A stretch of DNA of 64,000 nucleotides from Actinomycetes bacterium. Lineage in GTDB: Bacteria > Actinomycetota > Coriobacteriia > Anaerosomatales > JAGXFU01. The position numbers and the translations under genes were made by a program. A model generated the notes under the pieces. The model was given only the letters and a program-made list of their open reading frames with translations, did no database searches and was not told the origin of the DNA. Where the stretch lies: the NCBI GenBank assembly GCA_024637115.1, contig JAGXFU010000016.1, forward strand, positions 62,001 to 126,000, written 5' to 3'. Positions 35,580-43,961 of the stretch are shown piece after piece (position 1 is the first letter of the stretch; every line of letters starts with the position of its first letter).

Positions 35580-36680
35580 CTAGATACCGCCGAGCTTCTC
35601 AGCAACCCGTTCGAGGGCCGCGATGGTGATCACCGTGTCTTCCGGAGTGCCTATCCCGAGCCTGAGCGCGGGTGCAGTACCAAAATCGCGCGCTATGACA
35701 CCCTCCATCAGGAGAGCCTCAAAGACTTCGACCGGCTTGTCCGTCTTGAAGTACACAAAGTTCGCTTCTGACGGCACGTACGTGATTCCCAGCCGATCGA
35801 AGGTCGAATAGATGTAGGTCTTCTGCTCCTGGTTTTCACGGCGACGACGCTCGACTTCCGCCTCATCCATCAAGGAGTAGTACGCACCGACCTGCGCCAC
35901 CGTGTTCACATTGAACGGTTCCCTGATCTTGTCCATTGCCCGACGAAGTCGCTCGGGAACGATTCCGTACCCGATGCGTAACCCTGCCAGCGAGTAGATC
36001 TTGGAAAACGTCCTCAGTACACATACAGGACGTACCCCATCGAAGGCATCAAGACCATTGGGATAGTCCGGATCGGTCACGAACTCGAAGTAGGCCTCGT
36101 CGACGACAACGAGCACATGCCCGGGAACACGCTCAAGGAACTTCGCGAAGTCGTCCCTGCCATATATCGAGCCGGTGGGGTTGTTCGGATTACACAGGAA
36201 GACGATCTTGGTGCGATCCGTGATCGCATCGAGCATCGCGTCGAGATCATGGACGTCGCCCTCGGCAAGCGGGACTCTGACTGCGGTTGCGCCAAACATC
36301 TGCGCAACCATGGGATAGACAACGAAACTTGGCCACGCAAAGACGACTTCATCGCCCGGAGTGAGTACAGCCTGCCCGATCAAACGAAGCAGTTCATTGC
36401 TGCCGTTGCCGACCACCAGATTCTGATCGTCGATACCCAGTCTGCCGCACAGTTCGCGGCGCAGGGCCCGAGAACCACCGTCGGGGTACCGATTCATTCT
36501 GGGAAGCACGGCATTCATTGCACGAAGAGCACTCGGAAACGGTCCGCACGGATGCTCGTTGCTCGAGAGTTTGAGAATCACGTCTTTGCCGGAACGCTCT
36601 CGAACCTCGGTGGCGCGCAGACCGGGGCTGTACGGCACCATGCCGTCCAGTTCGCTGCGTATGAGCGCCGCCCAGTCCAT
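35580..36680 (-). CDS. hisC: histidinol-phosphate/aromatic aminotransferase
   Basis: A 366-residue PLP aminotransferase of fold type I. It shows LSSNEHPCGPFPSA, NRYPDGGSRALR, GNGSNELLRLIGQAVL, NPNNPTGS, the PLP lysine in TFSKIYSLAGLRIGYG and LRLGIGTPEDT near the end. ATG 36680 has GAGGGG 7 bases upstream. The family is HisC, but its place in front of aroF and tyrA suggests it may also transaminate prephenate or aromatic keto acids. Confidence 0.9.
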   Translation of the reverse strand: MDWAALIRSELDGMVPYSPGLRATEVRERSGKDVILKLSSNEHPCGPFPSALRAMNAVLPRMNRYPDGGSRALRRELCGRLGIDDQNLVVGNGSNELLRLIGQAVLTPGDEVVFAWPSFVVYPMVAQMFGATAVRVPLAEGDVHDLDAMLDAITDRTKIVFLCNPNNPTGSIYGRDDFAKFLERVPGHVLVVVDEAYFEFVTDPDYPNGLDAFDGVRPVCVLRTFSKIYSLAGLRIGYGIVPERLRRAMDKIREPFNVNTVAQVGAYYSLMDEAEVERRRRENQEQKTYIYSTFDRLGITYVPSEANFVYFKTDKPVEVFEALLMEGVIARDFGTAPALRLGIGTPEDTVITIAALERVAEKLGGI

Positions 36681-36781
36681 ATCGTTGCCCCTCATCTGTG
36701 ACAGGGCGCTCATTGCGCGTCCTGTCTCAAGGTTGCCGAGGATTGTCCCAGTTCAGACCTACCAGAGCAAGCACAGAAGCG

Positions 36782-37393
36782 TTACTCCTCGATCAAAGCC
36801 GTGCGGAACTCCTCAACACGAGCCCATCGCTCCTTTGTTCCCCATGCTCCCACGGTCAGTTCTGAGATCGCCGCGTTGCGAATATGAAACGCCCATATCG
36901 CGTGCATGGGCAATTCGAGCAGGTGCACCAGTGCCGAGCGAAAGACGCCTCCGTGCGTGACGACAGCCACGCGATCGTGAGCCCCCAGCGCCTCCTCGAG
37001 AATCGCGGCGGTACGTGTGAGTATCTCGCGTCGGGATTCTCCGCCCTCAGCCACAGGTGCGTCCACGCGCTTGAAGTCAAACACGATTCCGCGCTCCTCG
37101 GCCTCATCAAAGGTCAAACCCTCGGCCGCGCCAAAGTGCAGTTCGCTGAGTCGTTCATCGATCACATGCTCGACACCAAGTGCCTCCGCGGCGCGCGCGG
37201 CGGGAATCCGGGCACGGTCAAGTGGGCTCGAATAGATGACCTCAGGACGAAAACGGATGAGTTCTGCTGCTATCGCGCCCACCTGAAGGAGGCCCGTTTC
37301 AGTGAACGGGGCGTTTCCCCGACCAACCCACCGCCCGGCCACGTTGGCCTCGGTCTCCGGATGACGGGCGAGGAGTATCTGCTTGTCAGACAT
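36782..37393 (-). CDS. cobC: alpha-ribazole phosphatase-like (histidine phosphatase family)
   Basis: A 203-residue histidine phosphatase. The phosphohistidine motif is LARHPETEAN (usual RHG/RHA, here RHP), the second arginine is in SSPLDRARIPA, and VVTHGGVFRSALVH carries the second His. The family alone cannot fix the substrate. The overlap with cobS as ATGA and the neighbours cobT and cobU argue for CobC, which removes the 5'-phosphate of alpha-ribazole or of adenosylcobalamin phosphate. Confidence 0.82.
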   Translation of the reverse strand: MSDKQILLARHPETEANVAGRWVGRGNAPFTETGLLQVGAIAAELIRFRPEVIYSSPLDRARIPAARAAEALGVEHVIDERLSELHFGAAEGLTFDEAEERGIVFDFKRVDAPVAEGGESRREILTRTAAILEEALGAHDRVAVVTHGGVFRSALVHLLELPMHAIWAFHIRNAAISELTVGAWGTKERWARVEEFRTALIEE

Positions 37394-38181
37394 CAGAATG
37401 TCACCACCAAAGCGAGAGCGAGTAGTACGACTGTCTCGGTAACCACGAGTGAAGCCCCCATAACGTCTCCCGTCACGCCGCCCATGCGCAGGGCAATGAG
37501 ATGTGGCACCGCAGCAGCAACGAGCAGTGCGAATCCGCTCCACACAAGGCCGAGGAGACCCTGGTCCATCGAAACGAACCCTAGGGTCAGAGCTGCGATG
37601 AACGTCGCCGTCGCGATAGCCGTGAATCTGGGTCTTCCCATCACGAGGGCCCCGAGCCCTCCGGGTCGTGCCGGTGTCCCGAGCCACGCGGCGAACACGA
37701 TCGAGAGACGTCCGAACACGGGAACAGCGACAACCGCACTACTCGCCACGGGGCTCGGTAGTAGAGCTGCCAGAGCAGCTATCTGTGCCACCGCGGCAAG
37801 CACCACCGTAGTCGCACCGAACGCGCCCACCGATGAGTCACCCATGATCTCAAGCCTACGCTCACGCGTCTCCCCGCCCCACCACGCGTCAGAGACGTCG
37901 GCAAGACCGTCCCAGTGGATCATTCGCGTGAGCAACGCCAGCGCCGTCACAACGAGTACTGCCAGTGGCAGTGCTGCTCGAGAGAGCCACGCTCCGTCAC
38001 TCCATGTTGAGCTCGCCACGTTCAGTGCGGCGAGAACGCCGGCCACCAGGCCACCCAGGCCAAAGCCGACAAGCGGGAACCAGGAAACCGTCGAGATTCC
38101 GGGCGCCGACTTCGATGAGGAACCCAGTGGCAGCACCGTGAGCAGGGTGAAAGCCGACCATATGTCGCGCAGCACGCGCAC
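37393..38181 (-). CDS. cobS: adenosylcobinamide-GDP ribazoletransferase
   Basis: A 262-residue membrane enzyme that completes cobalamin by joining alpha-ribazole to adenosylcobinamide-GDP. Conserved motifs are SAFTLLTVLPLG, WFPLVGFGLGGL, RMIHWDGLADVSDAWWGG, RRLEIMGDSSVGAFGA and RMGGVTGDVMGASL. About six hydrophobic segments are present. GTG 38181 shares its G with the cobT stop codon. Confidence 0.95.
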   Translation of the reverse strand: MRVLRDIWSAFTLLTVLPLGSSSKSAPGISTVSWFPLVGFGLGGLVAGVLAALNVASSTWSDGAWLSRAALPLAVLVVTALALLTRMIHWDGLADVSDAWWGGETRERRLEIMGDSSVGAFGATTVVLAAVAQIAALAALLPSPVASSAVVAVPVFGRLSIVFAAWLGTPARPGGLGALVMGRPRFTAIATATFIAALTLGFVSMDQGLLGLVWSGFALLVAAAVPHLIALRMGGVTGDVMGASLVVTETVVLLALALVVTF

Positions 38182-39251
38182 TAGTCGGCACTCTCCTTTG
38201 AGACGCCAGCCTCGTCGAACGTTGCCATGCCGGACAGCATCTGACATGCGGCATCGACGATTCCAAAGGCCAGCGCCGCGCCCGTTCCCTCGCCGAGCCT
38301 CATGTCGAGCTCAAGAACCGGTTCGAGCGCAAGGGCATCGAGCACTACCGTGTGGCCCGGCTCCACGGAACGATGCGAGGGCAGCACGTAGTCGGCGGCG
38401 GGCGGGCAGATTCGGACGGCTGCAAGCGTAGCGGCACCTGAGATGAAGCCATCGGTCACAACGCAGATACCTTGTTCCGCAGCGCCTATGACCACGCCTG
38501 CCAGACACGCGATCTCCAGACCTCCCAGTGCAGCGAGGACGCCAAGAGGATCAAGAGCACCCGCGTCGTTCACAGCAAGCGACCGTGCCACAACCTGAGC
38601 TTTGTGTGCTACGCCGGCGTCGTCGAGTCCGGTGCCGCGTCCGACCACGGAGACAGGATCGGCACCCGTGTATGCGGCGGTCAACGCAGCCGCCGCCGTT
38701 GTGTTTCCAATTCCCATCTCACCGGTGCCAAGAAGACGTACATCCTCGGCAGCAGCGTCACGAGCCATGCCAATGCCGACCATGACCGCACGGGCGGCCT
38801 CTTCGCGAGTCATCGCCGGACCGACCGCCATGTTCTGAGTACCGAGCGCGATCTTCTCGTGTCGGATACCCTCAAAATCAGTGATGTCACGCGCCACTCC
38901 AACGTCGACAAGCCACAACTCAGCGTCAACAGTTGCAGCAAGTTGATTGATCGCAGCGCCACCGGCAACGAAGTTGGCGATCATCTGCCACGTCACGTCC
39001 TGCGGAAACGGTGAGACACCCTCAGACACCACTCCGTGATCGCCCGCCGCCAGAATAATCGCCTTGTGCTCCACGTCCGGATGACCGGTGTTCTGGATAC
39101 ATCCCACCCGAGCCGCAAGAGACTCCAGCCTTCCAAGCGAACGTGGCGGCTTGGTCAACTGATCGAGCCGCGCCCATGCACGCTCCTCGGCTTCAGGATC
39201 TGTGCCGACAACACTCACGCATACTTCACGAAGACGCTCTTCGTAGTTCAC
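38181..39251 (-). CDS. cobT: nicotinate-nucleotide-dimethylbenzimidazole phosphoribosyltransferase
   Basis: A 356-residue enzyme that activates the lower base of cobalamin as alpha-ribazole phosphate. Motifs are LDQLTKPPRSLGRLE, LAAGDHGVVSEGVSPFPQDV, GGAAINQLA, LLGTGEMGIGNTTAAAAL, GRGTGLDD, LGGLEIACLAGVV and LDMRLGEGTGAALA. The length and the catalytic Glu near the end fit CobT. Spacing to cobS is none and to cobU 61 bases. Confidence 0.96.
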   Translation of the reverse strand: MNYEERLREVCVSVVGTDPEAEERAWARLDQLTKPPRSLGRLESLAARVGCIQNTGHPDVEHKAIILAAGDHGVVSEGVSPFPQDVTWQMIANFVAGGAAINQLAATVDAELWLVDVGVARDITDFEGIRHEKIALGTQNMAVGPAMTREEAARAVMVGIGMARDAAAEDVRLLGTGEMGIGNTTAAAALTAAYTGADPVSVVGRGTGLDDAGVAHKAQVVARSLAVNDAGALDPLGVLAALGGLEIACLAGVVIGAAEQGICVVTDGFISGAATLAAVRICPPAADYVLPSHRSVEPGHTVVLDALALEPVLELDMRLGEGTGAALAFGIVDAACQMLSGMATFDEAGVSKESAD

Positions 39252-39312
39252 CTGGTCCCCTTATCAACTCACATCGACTGTCATCAACACCAAGGCCACA
39301 CTCTTTGTACAG

Positions 39313-39921
39313 CTAGTCGCAGCCCTGCTCATGCCACGGCCATGTTCCCTGCGTGGGCAACGATCCCAACTCGATCAGTCGTCCAGCCACTACGAGATAT
39401 GCTCGTTCCGAATGATCCACGAGGGTGCGATTTGCGCGCCCGAGTATGTCTCGAAATGCGCGGCCGGTCGCATACGCCGGAACGATGCCGTCACCAACCT
39501 CATTGGTCACCACAATGGTGTGATCAAGCCGACGTATGAGCCAGGCCACCAGTGCAGCGAATCTCTTCTCGACCTCGGGTTCGAAGCCCGATGGCAACTC
39601 AGTGACAGTATCCATGTCGCTCGTGCCCTTCTCGGCAAGAACTTCACCCATGACCGTACCAAGCAGGGTGCCGAGACAGTCGACGATAAGCACCTCGTCG
39701 CGGACTCTCTCCGTCCACTCAACGGAGTTCCGTGCTTCTACGACCCGCCACTCGGCAGGCCGCGATGCCTGATGCTGTGCGATTCGCTCACTCATCTCAG
39801 AATCGCCCTCGGACACACCAAACACAACCACCGCGATGTCACCCACACACCGCTCTGCCATCACCTGCGCCGCATGCGACTTGCCACTTCTCGCGCCACC
39901 GGTAAAGGTCACAAGACCCAT
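39313..39921 (-). CDS. cobU: adenosylcobinamide kinase/guanylyltransferase
   Basis: A 202-residue enzyme that phosphorylates adenosylcobinamide and attaches GMP. The P-loop GGARSGKSHAAQ is at residues 8-19. VVEARNS, VLIVDCLGTLLG, VVTNEVGDGIVPAYATGRAFRD (shown in part: TNEVGDGIVP) and GRANRTLVDHSERAYLVVAG follow the family order. ATG 39921 has AAGGAGG 6 bases upstream and starts 1 base after the rluB stop. Confidence 0.95.
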   Translation of the reverse strand: MGLVTFTGGARSGKSHAAQVMAERCVGDIAVVVFGVSEGDSEMSERIAQHQASRPAEWRVVEARNSVEWTERVRDEVLIVDCLGTLLGTVMGEVLAEKGTSDMDTVTELPSGFEPEVEKRFAALVAWLIRRLDHTIVVTNEVGDGIVPAYATGRAFRDILGRANRTLVDHSERAYLVVAGRLIELGSLPTQGTWPWHEQGCD

Positions 39922-39922
39922 C

Positions 39923-40654
39923 TCAAGCCTCCTTGTCCGTACCACCGGCCGCATGCATCAATGCAGCGACTTCCGAAGTACTCAATGGGCGCGTGTCGCC
40001 CTCTCGAAGGTCGCCCAGGACAATCGGTCCGAATGCAGCTCGATGCAACTTCTCAACAGGATGGCCTATCGCAAGGAACATCCGCTTGACCTGACGCTTT
40101 CGACCTTCACTGATGGTGATTCGAACCGATGCGCTTCCGGCACCAAATTCAACCAGTGAGACTACAGCGGGCTTGCAGACACCATCATCGATCGTAATGC
40201 CGGTACGCAGGCGGTCGAGGTCACCCTCGGAAGGCACACCTTCGATCCGGGCTTCGTATGTCTTATCCACATGAAAGCTCGGGTGCATCACTCGATGCGC
40301 GAGCGCTCCGTCTGTGGTGAGCAGTAGGGCGCCGGTGGTATCCATGTCGAGACGCCCTACCGGAAAGAGCCCCGGGATATCACCGGGCATCAATTCAGCC
40401 ACCGTGGGTCGTCCTTGAGGATCATTCATCGTGGTGAGAAAGCCGGCCGGCTTGTTAAGAAGGATGTACGCGGGTGAATCTGCGAGTTCGACGACCCGGC
40501 CATCAACGGTGACCACATCCGCCGCAGGGTCCACTTTGGAGCCCAGCTCGATAACGATCTCGCCGTTGACCGCCACCCTGCCCGCAGTCATCAGATCCTC
40601 CGAGCCCCTCCGTGATGCTGCTCCTGCACGGGCCAGGAACTTCTGAAGGCGCAT
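39923..40654 (-). CDS. rluB: 23S rRNA pseudouridine synthase (RluB family)
   Basis: A 243-residue RsuA/RluB-family enzyme. Residues 1-60 are an S4 RNA-binding domain (MRLQKFLARAGAASRRG). The catalytic domain has LNKPAGFLTTMNDPQGRPTV and the active-site aspartate in GRLDMDTTGALLLT, then KTYEARIEG and EGRKRQVKRM. ATG 40654 gives the family-like start. It lies after scpB, a common arrangement. Confidence 0.93.
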   Translation of the reverse strand: MRLQKFLARAGAASRRGSEDLMTAGRVAVNGEIVIELGSKVDPAADVVTVDGRVVELADSPAYILLNKPAGFLTTMNDPQGRPTVAELMPGDIPGLFPVGRLDMDTTGALLLTTDGALAHRVMHPSFHVDKTYEARIEGVPSEGDLDRLRTGITIDDGVCKPAVVSLVEFGAGSASVRITISEGRKRQVKRMFLAIGHPVEKLHRAAFGPIVLGDLREGDTRPLSTSEVAALMHAAGGTDKEA

Positions 40655-40714
40655 GGGCACTACGCGTTCGGCGGAGGCGCTACTGTGATCCTGTAATGAG
40701 TCGGCGCACACGGA

Positions 40715-41398
40715 CTACTCGTCTCCGTATGCGTCGTCCTGTGCCGCTTCGTCGAGTTCGCTCTCTGAATCCTCTTCATCAACGGAATCGACATCGCGGT
40801 CCGAGACTTCGTCTGCAAACGATGAACCGTCAAGCGCACCGAGTCGCTCCCTGATCGCACGCTCAGTCTGCGGATCCGGGGCGAACTCTTCGAGTGGGGG
40901 CAGTTCGCTGATGTCTCTGAGCCCGAACTTCTCGAGAAACGTCCGAGTCGTACCGTAGATGATGGCGTTGTTCTGATTCTTGTCACGTCCGACCTCGCGA
41001 ACCAGACCTTTGTCCACGAGCGAGGAGATCACGCCCTCGGAGTTCACACCACGTACCGCATTGATTCCTGCGCGGGTGACGGGCTGGTGATACGCAACTA
41101 CAGCCAACGCTTCAAGCGAAGCCTGTGACAGTCGCCTCGTATCCCATGACAGCACGTACTGCTCGATCTTCTCGTGGTATGCCGGGTGAGTGAACATACG
41201 CCAACCACCCGCTACTTCACGAAGCTGGAAGCCGCGCTCCTGTGCCTGGTACTCCTCGGCGAGGTTGGACAGGGCTACTCCAACGCTCCCCTCGGTCTCC
41301 TCAAGGATCTTGGCGATTCGGGCAGTGCTTACGGGCTCATCGGAGACGAATAGCAAGGCCTCGATGGCGCCGCGCAGTTGTGCTGAAACCTCGCTCAC
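40715..41398 (-). CDS. scpB: segregation and condensation protein B
   Basis: A 227-residue kleisin partner of SMC. Two winged-helix domains are seen, with IEALLFVSDEPVS near the start, LSQASLEALAVVAYHQPVTR, IRGVNS-like VRGVNSEGVISSL and YGTTRTFLEKFGL. The last 60 residues are strongly acidic and unconserved. GTG 41398 overlaps the scpA stop as GTGA. Confidence 0.95.
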   Translation of the reverse strand: MSEVSAQLRGAIEALLFVSDEPVSTARIAKILEETEGSVGVALSNLAEEYQAQERGFQLREVAGGWRMFTHPAYHEKIEQYVLSWDTRRLSQASLEALAVVAYHQPVTRAGINAVRGVNSEGVISSLVDKGLVREVGRDKNQNNAIIYGTTRTFLEKFGLRDISELPPLEEFAPDPQTERAIRERLGALDGSSFADEVSDRDVDSVDEEDSESELDEAAQDDAYGDE

Positions 41399-42171
41399 GA
41401 GACTTCCTCCTCGAAGTCGGCGAAATCTGCATCTGGGTCGAGTAACGTCACCAGGATGTCATCAAAGAGTGCGTCTTGCCTGAGGTCGGCGATCCCGCGC
41501 TTGTAGAGTTCGAGAATCGCCAGGAACGTGACTACGATCAACTCCGGACTGGGGTCAGCACCGAGAAACTCCCGCAACGTGATCTTACCGTCGCGCTTCA
41601 GACGGCGCGCCACCCCCTCGGCATGAAGTTCAAGGGAAATCGGCATGCTGGCAACGTGCTCGGCCTCGAGCAAGAATATCTCGCGCTTATGGATGAGATC
41701 CGCACAGATAACGGCGAGTCCGTGGAGCGTGACTCCCTCGAGAAAGTCGGGCATGAGTTTCACAAAGCCCTCTTCGATGCCCGCGGCGCGCGGATGCGTG
41801 AGTGACTCCGATTCCATCCGCTGACCGAGTTCGAGCGCGGCATTCTTGAACTGTTTGTACGAGAGCAGGCGGGCCACAAGAAGCTCTCGCGCTTCTTCCG
41901 GAGCAAGATCATCGAGTTCATCGCCGACATAGATCGGCTCATCATTGGGGAGCAACGAGGCCGCCTTGATCTCGAGCAGCGTTGCCGCAACAAGCAAGAA
42001 ATCACTCGCCACATCGAGATCGAGCTCTTGCATACGCTCGATGTGTTCCAGGTACTGATCGATCACTCCGTCGATCGATATCGAGTTCACGTCAAGCTTC
42101 TGACGGCTCACGAGCTGCAGAAGCAGATCGAACGGTCCCTCGAATGCCCCTGTTCTGACCTTGTAGGCCAT
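41395..42171 (-). CDS. scpA: segregation and condensation protein A
   Basis: A 258-residue kleisin subunit of the SMC-ScpAB condensin. GAFEGPFDLLLQLVSRQKLD is the N-terminal signature, followed by FLLVAATLLEIKAASLLP, and the C-terminal winged helix has ITLREFLGADPSPELIVVTF. MAYKVRTGAFEG at 42171 is chosen over the longer frame. It forms an operon with scpB. Confidence 0.95.
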   Translation of the reverse strand: MAYKVRTGAFEGPFDLLLQLVSRQKLDVNSISIDGVIDQYLEHIERMQELDLDVASDFLLVAATLLEIKAASLLPNDEPIYVGDELDDLAPEEARELLVARLLSYKQFKNAALELGQRMESESLTHPRAAGIEEGFVKLMPDFLEGVTLHGLAVICADLIHKREIFLLEAEHVASMPISLELHAEGVARRLKRDGKITLREFLGADPSPELIVVTFLAILELYKRGIADLRQDALFDDILVTLLDPDADFADFEEEVS

Positions 42172-42184
42172 GCGCGAGAGCTCT

Positions 42185-43183
42185 CTACTCCGCCGCGTCG
42201 ACGTGCATCGAGGTGCGCACAGCACCCATCAGCTCATCGATGGCAGGACGTACGCGTGCAGCGCCCTCAGAGAGCACTTCCCAGGCGTAATCCGGTCGGG
42301 CGGCCAGTTCGGCCCTCTTGGCGCGGAAGTCCGCGAGATAGGCATTCAAGTCCTCGGCGAAGGCACGTTTGTGCGCAACGCAGCCGCACTCGGCCGTGCG
42401 ACAGCACTTCTCCCATTCCGCGATGTCAGCGGGATCGCCCACAAGTGCGTGTACCTGATGCAGCGGACAGATGGCCGGATCGCCCGGGTCTGTCTTGAGT
42501 TTGCGTGCGGGATCGGTCATGAAGCCCATGACCTTCTTGGTGGTCTCTTCTTCGGTCTCGGAGAGGTAGATCGCATTGCCGTAGGACTTGGACATCTTGC
42601 GTCCGTCAGTACCGGGTACCCGCGCACCCTGCTTGGCGATCTTGGCAGCCGGCTCCACGAGCAGGTCTCCGTACTGCCCGTTGAAACGACGCACAACCTC
42701 GCGCGTAAGCTCGAGATGCGGGAGCTGATCCTCGCCCACCGGCACGATATCGCCCTTGACGATCGCAATATCTGCGGCCTGGAGCAACGGATACATGAAG
42801 AATCCAACGTTGCCCAGATCCTTATCCGATATCTGTTCGCGCTGCTCCTTGTAGCTCGGAACGCGCTCAAGCCAGCCCATCGGAGTGACCATGGTCAGAT
42901 AGAGGGTGAGCTCGGCGACCTCAGGGACGTCGGACTGTCGGTAGATCGTCGCCTTCGATGGATCGATCCCAGCCGCGACCCAGTCGAGCACCATCTCTTC
43001 GGTGTATTGACGGATCGCGTGTGTATCCTGCCAGTCGCTTGTGAGCGCATGCCAGTCAGCGACAAAGTAGTAGGCCTCGTACTCCTCCTGAAGCTCCCGC
43101 ATGTTGAGCAGGTTGCCGAACCAGTGGCCCAGCGTGAGGCGGCCAGTGGGTCGGTATCCGGTCAGAATGCGTTTCTTGGACAT
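42185..43183 (-). CDS. trpS: tryptophanyl-tRNA synthetase, possible Fe-S type
   Basis: A 332-residue class I synthetase. The HIGH-like motif is TLGH (17-20), and KMSKS is at 196-200. The C-terminal part holds C239, C261, C268 and H271, spaced C-x21-C-x6-C-x2-H, with extra C260 and C266. This closely follows the C-x22-C-x6-C-x2-C cluster site of Thermotoga maritima TrpRS, with the last Cys replaced by His. ATG 43183 has GAGGAG 9 bases upstream. Confidence 0.95.
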   Translation of the reverse strand: MSKKRILTGYRPTGRLTLGHWFGNLLNMRELQEEYEAYYFVADWHALTSDWQDTHAIRQYTEEMVLDWVAAGIDPSKATIYRQSDVPEVAELTLYLTMVTPMGWLERVPSYKEQREQISDKDLGNVGFFMYPLLQAADIAIVKGDIVPVGEDQLPHLELTREVVRRFNGQYGDLLVEPAAKIAKQGARVPGTDGRKMSKSYGNAIYLSETEEETTKKVMGFMTDPARKLKTDPGDPAICPLHQVHALVGDPADIAEWEKCCRTAECGCVAHKRAFAEDLNAYLADFRAKRAELAARPDYAWEVLSEGAARVRPAIDELMGAVRTSMHVDAAE

Positions 43184-43273
43184 ACGAGGTGACTCCTCGA
43201 GTTCGAGTTGGGGCAGGTCAAGGATGCTCTGCGGATTGTACCGCAAGGCGAGCCGCCGAGGAGGCCTGTGGCT

Positions 43274-43942
43274 CTAGCTCACGCCCGAAAGGAGTTGCAT
43301 GATCGGCACGACCGTGGCGTTGAAGTAGGCGTCGATCGGGTCAAAGCCCAAGAACCGAGGCGCAATGTAGACGAAGGCGATCAGAATCACAAAACCATAC
43401 TGCTCAACCTTGGCATATGTTCGCATCGCGTTGTCACTGAGGAACAGTGGCAACACCCGAGATCCATCAAGGGGTGGCAGAGGTATGAGATTGAAGAACA
43501 TGAGCACAAGATTCATAAGTGCAAACAAGTAGAACGCGAGGTACACGTAAAAGAGCCAGCCCGAGAACAGTTGATCGGGAAGCACGTTAAGTAGTCGAAC
43601 TCCGATTCCTCCGAGAATGGCCATGACGAGGTTCACACTCGGACCGGCAATACCGGTATAGAACATGCCTTTCCTGCGATCCTTGAAATAGGCGGTATTG
43701 ATCGGAACCGGCTTTGCGTAGCCAAAGCCAAACCCCAGCAATGCAACCATGAGCAGCGGCAGGATGATCGTGCCGAAAGGATCGATGTGCTTGAGTGGGT
43801 TGAGAGAGAGGCGACCCCTCGACTTGGCAGTCGGATCTCCAAGCAAGTACGCGACATAACCATGCGCTACTTCGTGGAAGACGATCGCCGGTATCAAGAC
43901 GGCGAACATGATGATTTTCGAGATCACGTCGGGAGACAGCAT
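43274..43942 (-). CDS. site-2 protease family membrane metalloprotease (M50)
   Basis: A 222-residue membrane protein. HEVAHG (H23, E24, H27) is the zinc motif within the first hydrophobic helix, and FNLIPLPPLDGSRVL supplies the third ligand. About five transmembrane segments are visible. ATG 43942 is used, with GGAG about 11 bases upstream. This compact M50B/Rv2869-like group without a PDZ domain has no fixed substrate. It follows the CCA gene, and trpS follows it. Confidence 0.9.
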   Translation of the reverse strand: MLSPDVISKIIMFAVLIPAIVFHEVAHGYVAYLLGDPTAKSRGRLSLNPLKHIDPFGTIILPLLMVALLGFGFGYAKPVPINTAYFKDRRKGMFYTGIAGPSVNLVMAILGGIGVRLLNVLPDQLFSGWLFYVYLAFYLFALMNLVLMFFNLIPLPPLDGSRVLPLFLSDNAMRTYAKVEQYGFVILIAFVYIAPRFLGFDPIDAYFNATVVPIMQLLSGVS

Positions 43943-43961
43943 TGGGCAAGAAACTCCGGTT

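Noticed and set aside
36884-38431. 515-codon plus-strand frame over cobC, cobS and part of cobT
   Set aside because: It is the mirror of three genes with clear family motifs on the minus strand, and its own text is Arg/Ser/Thr/Ala-rich without motifs.
39252-39312. Gap between cobU and cobT, checked for a cobalamin riboswitch
   Set aside because: Only about 60 bases long and lacking the conserved B12-box sequence.
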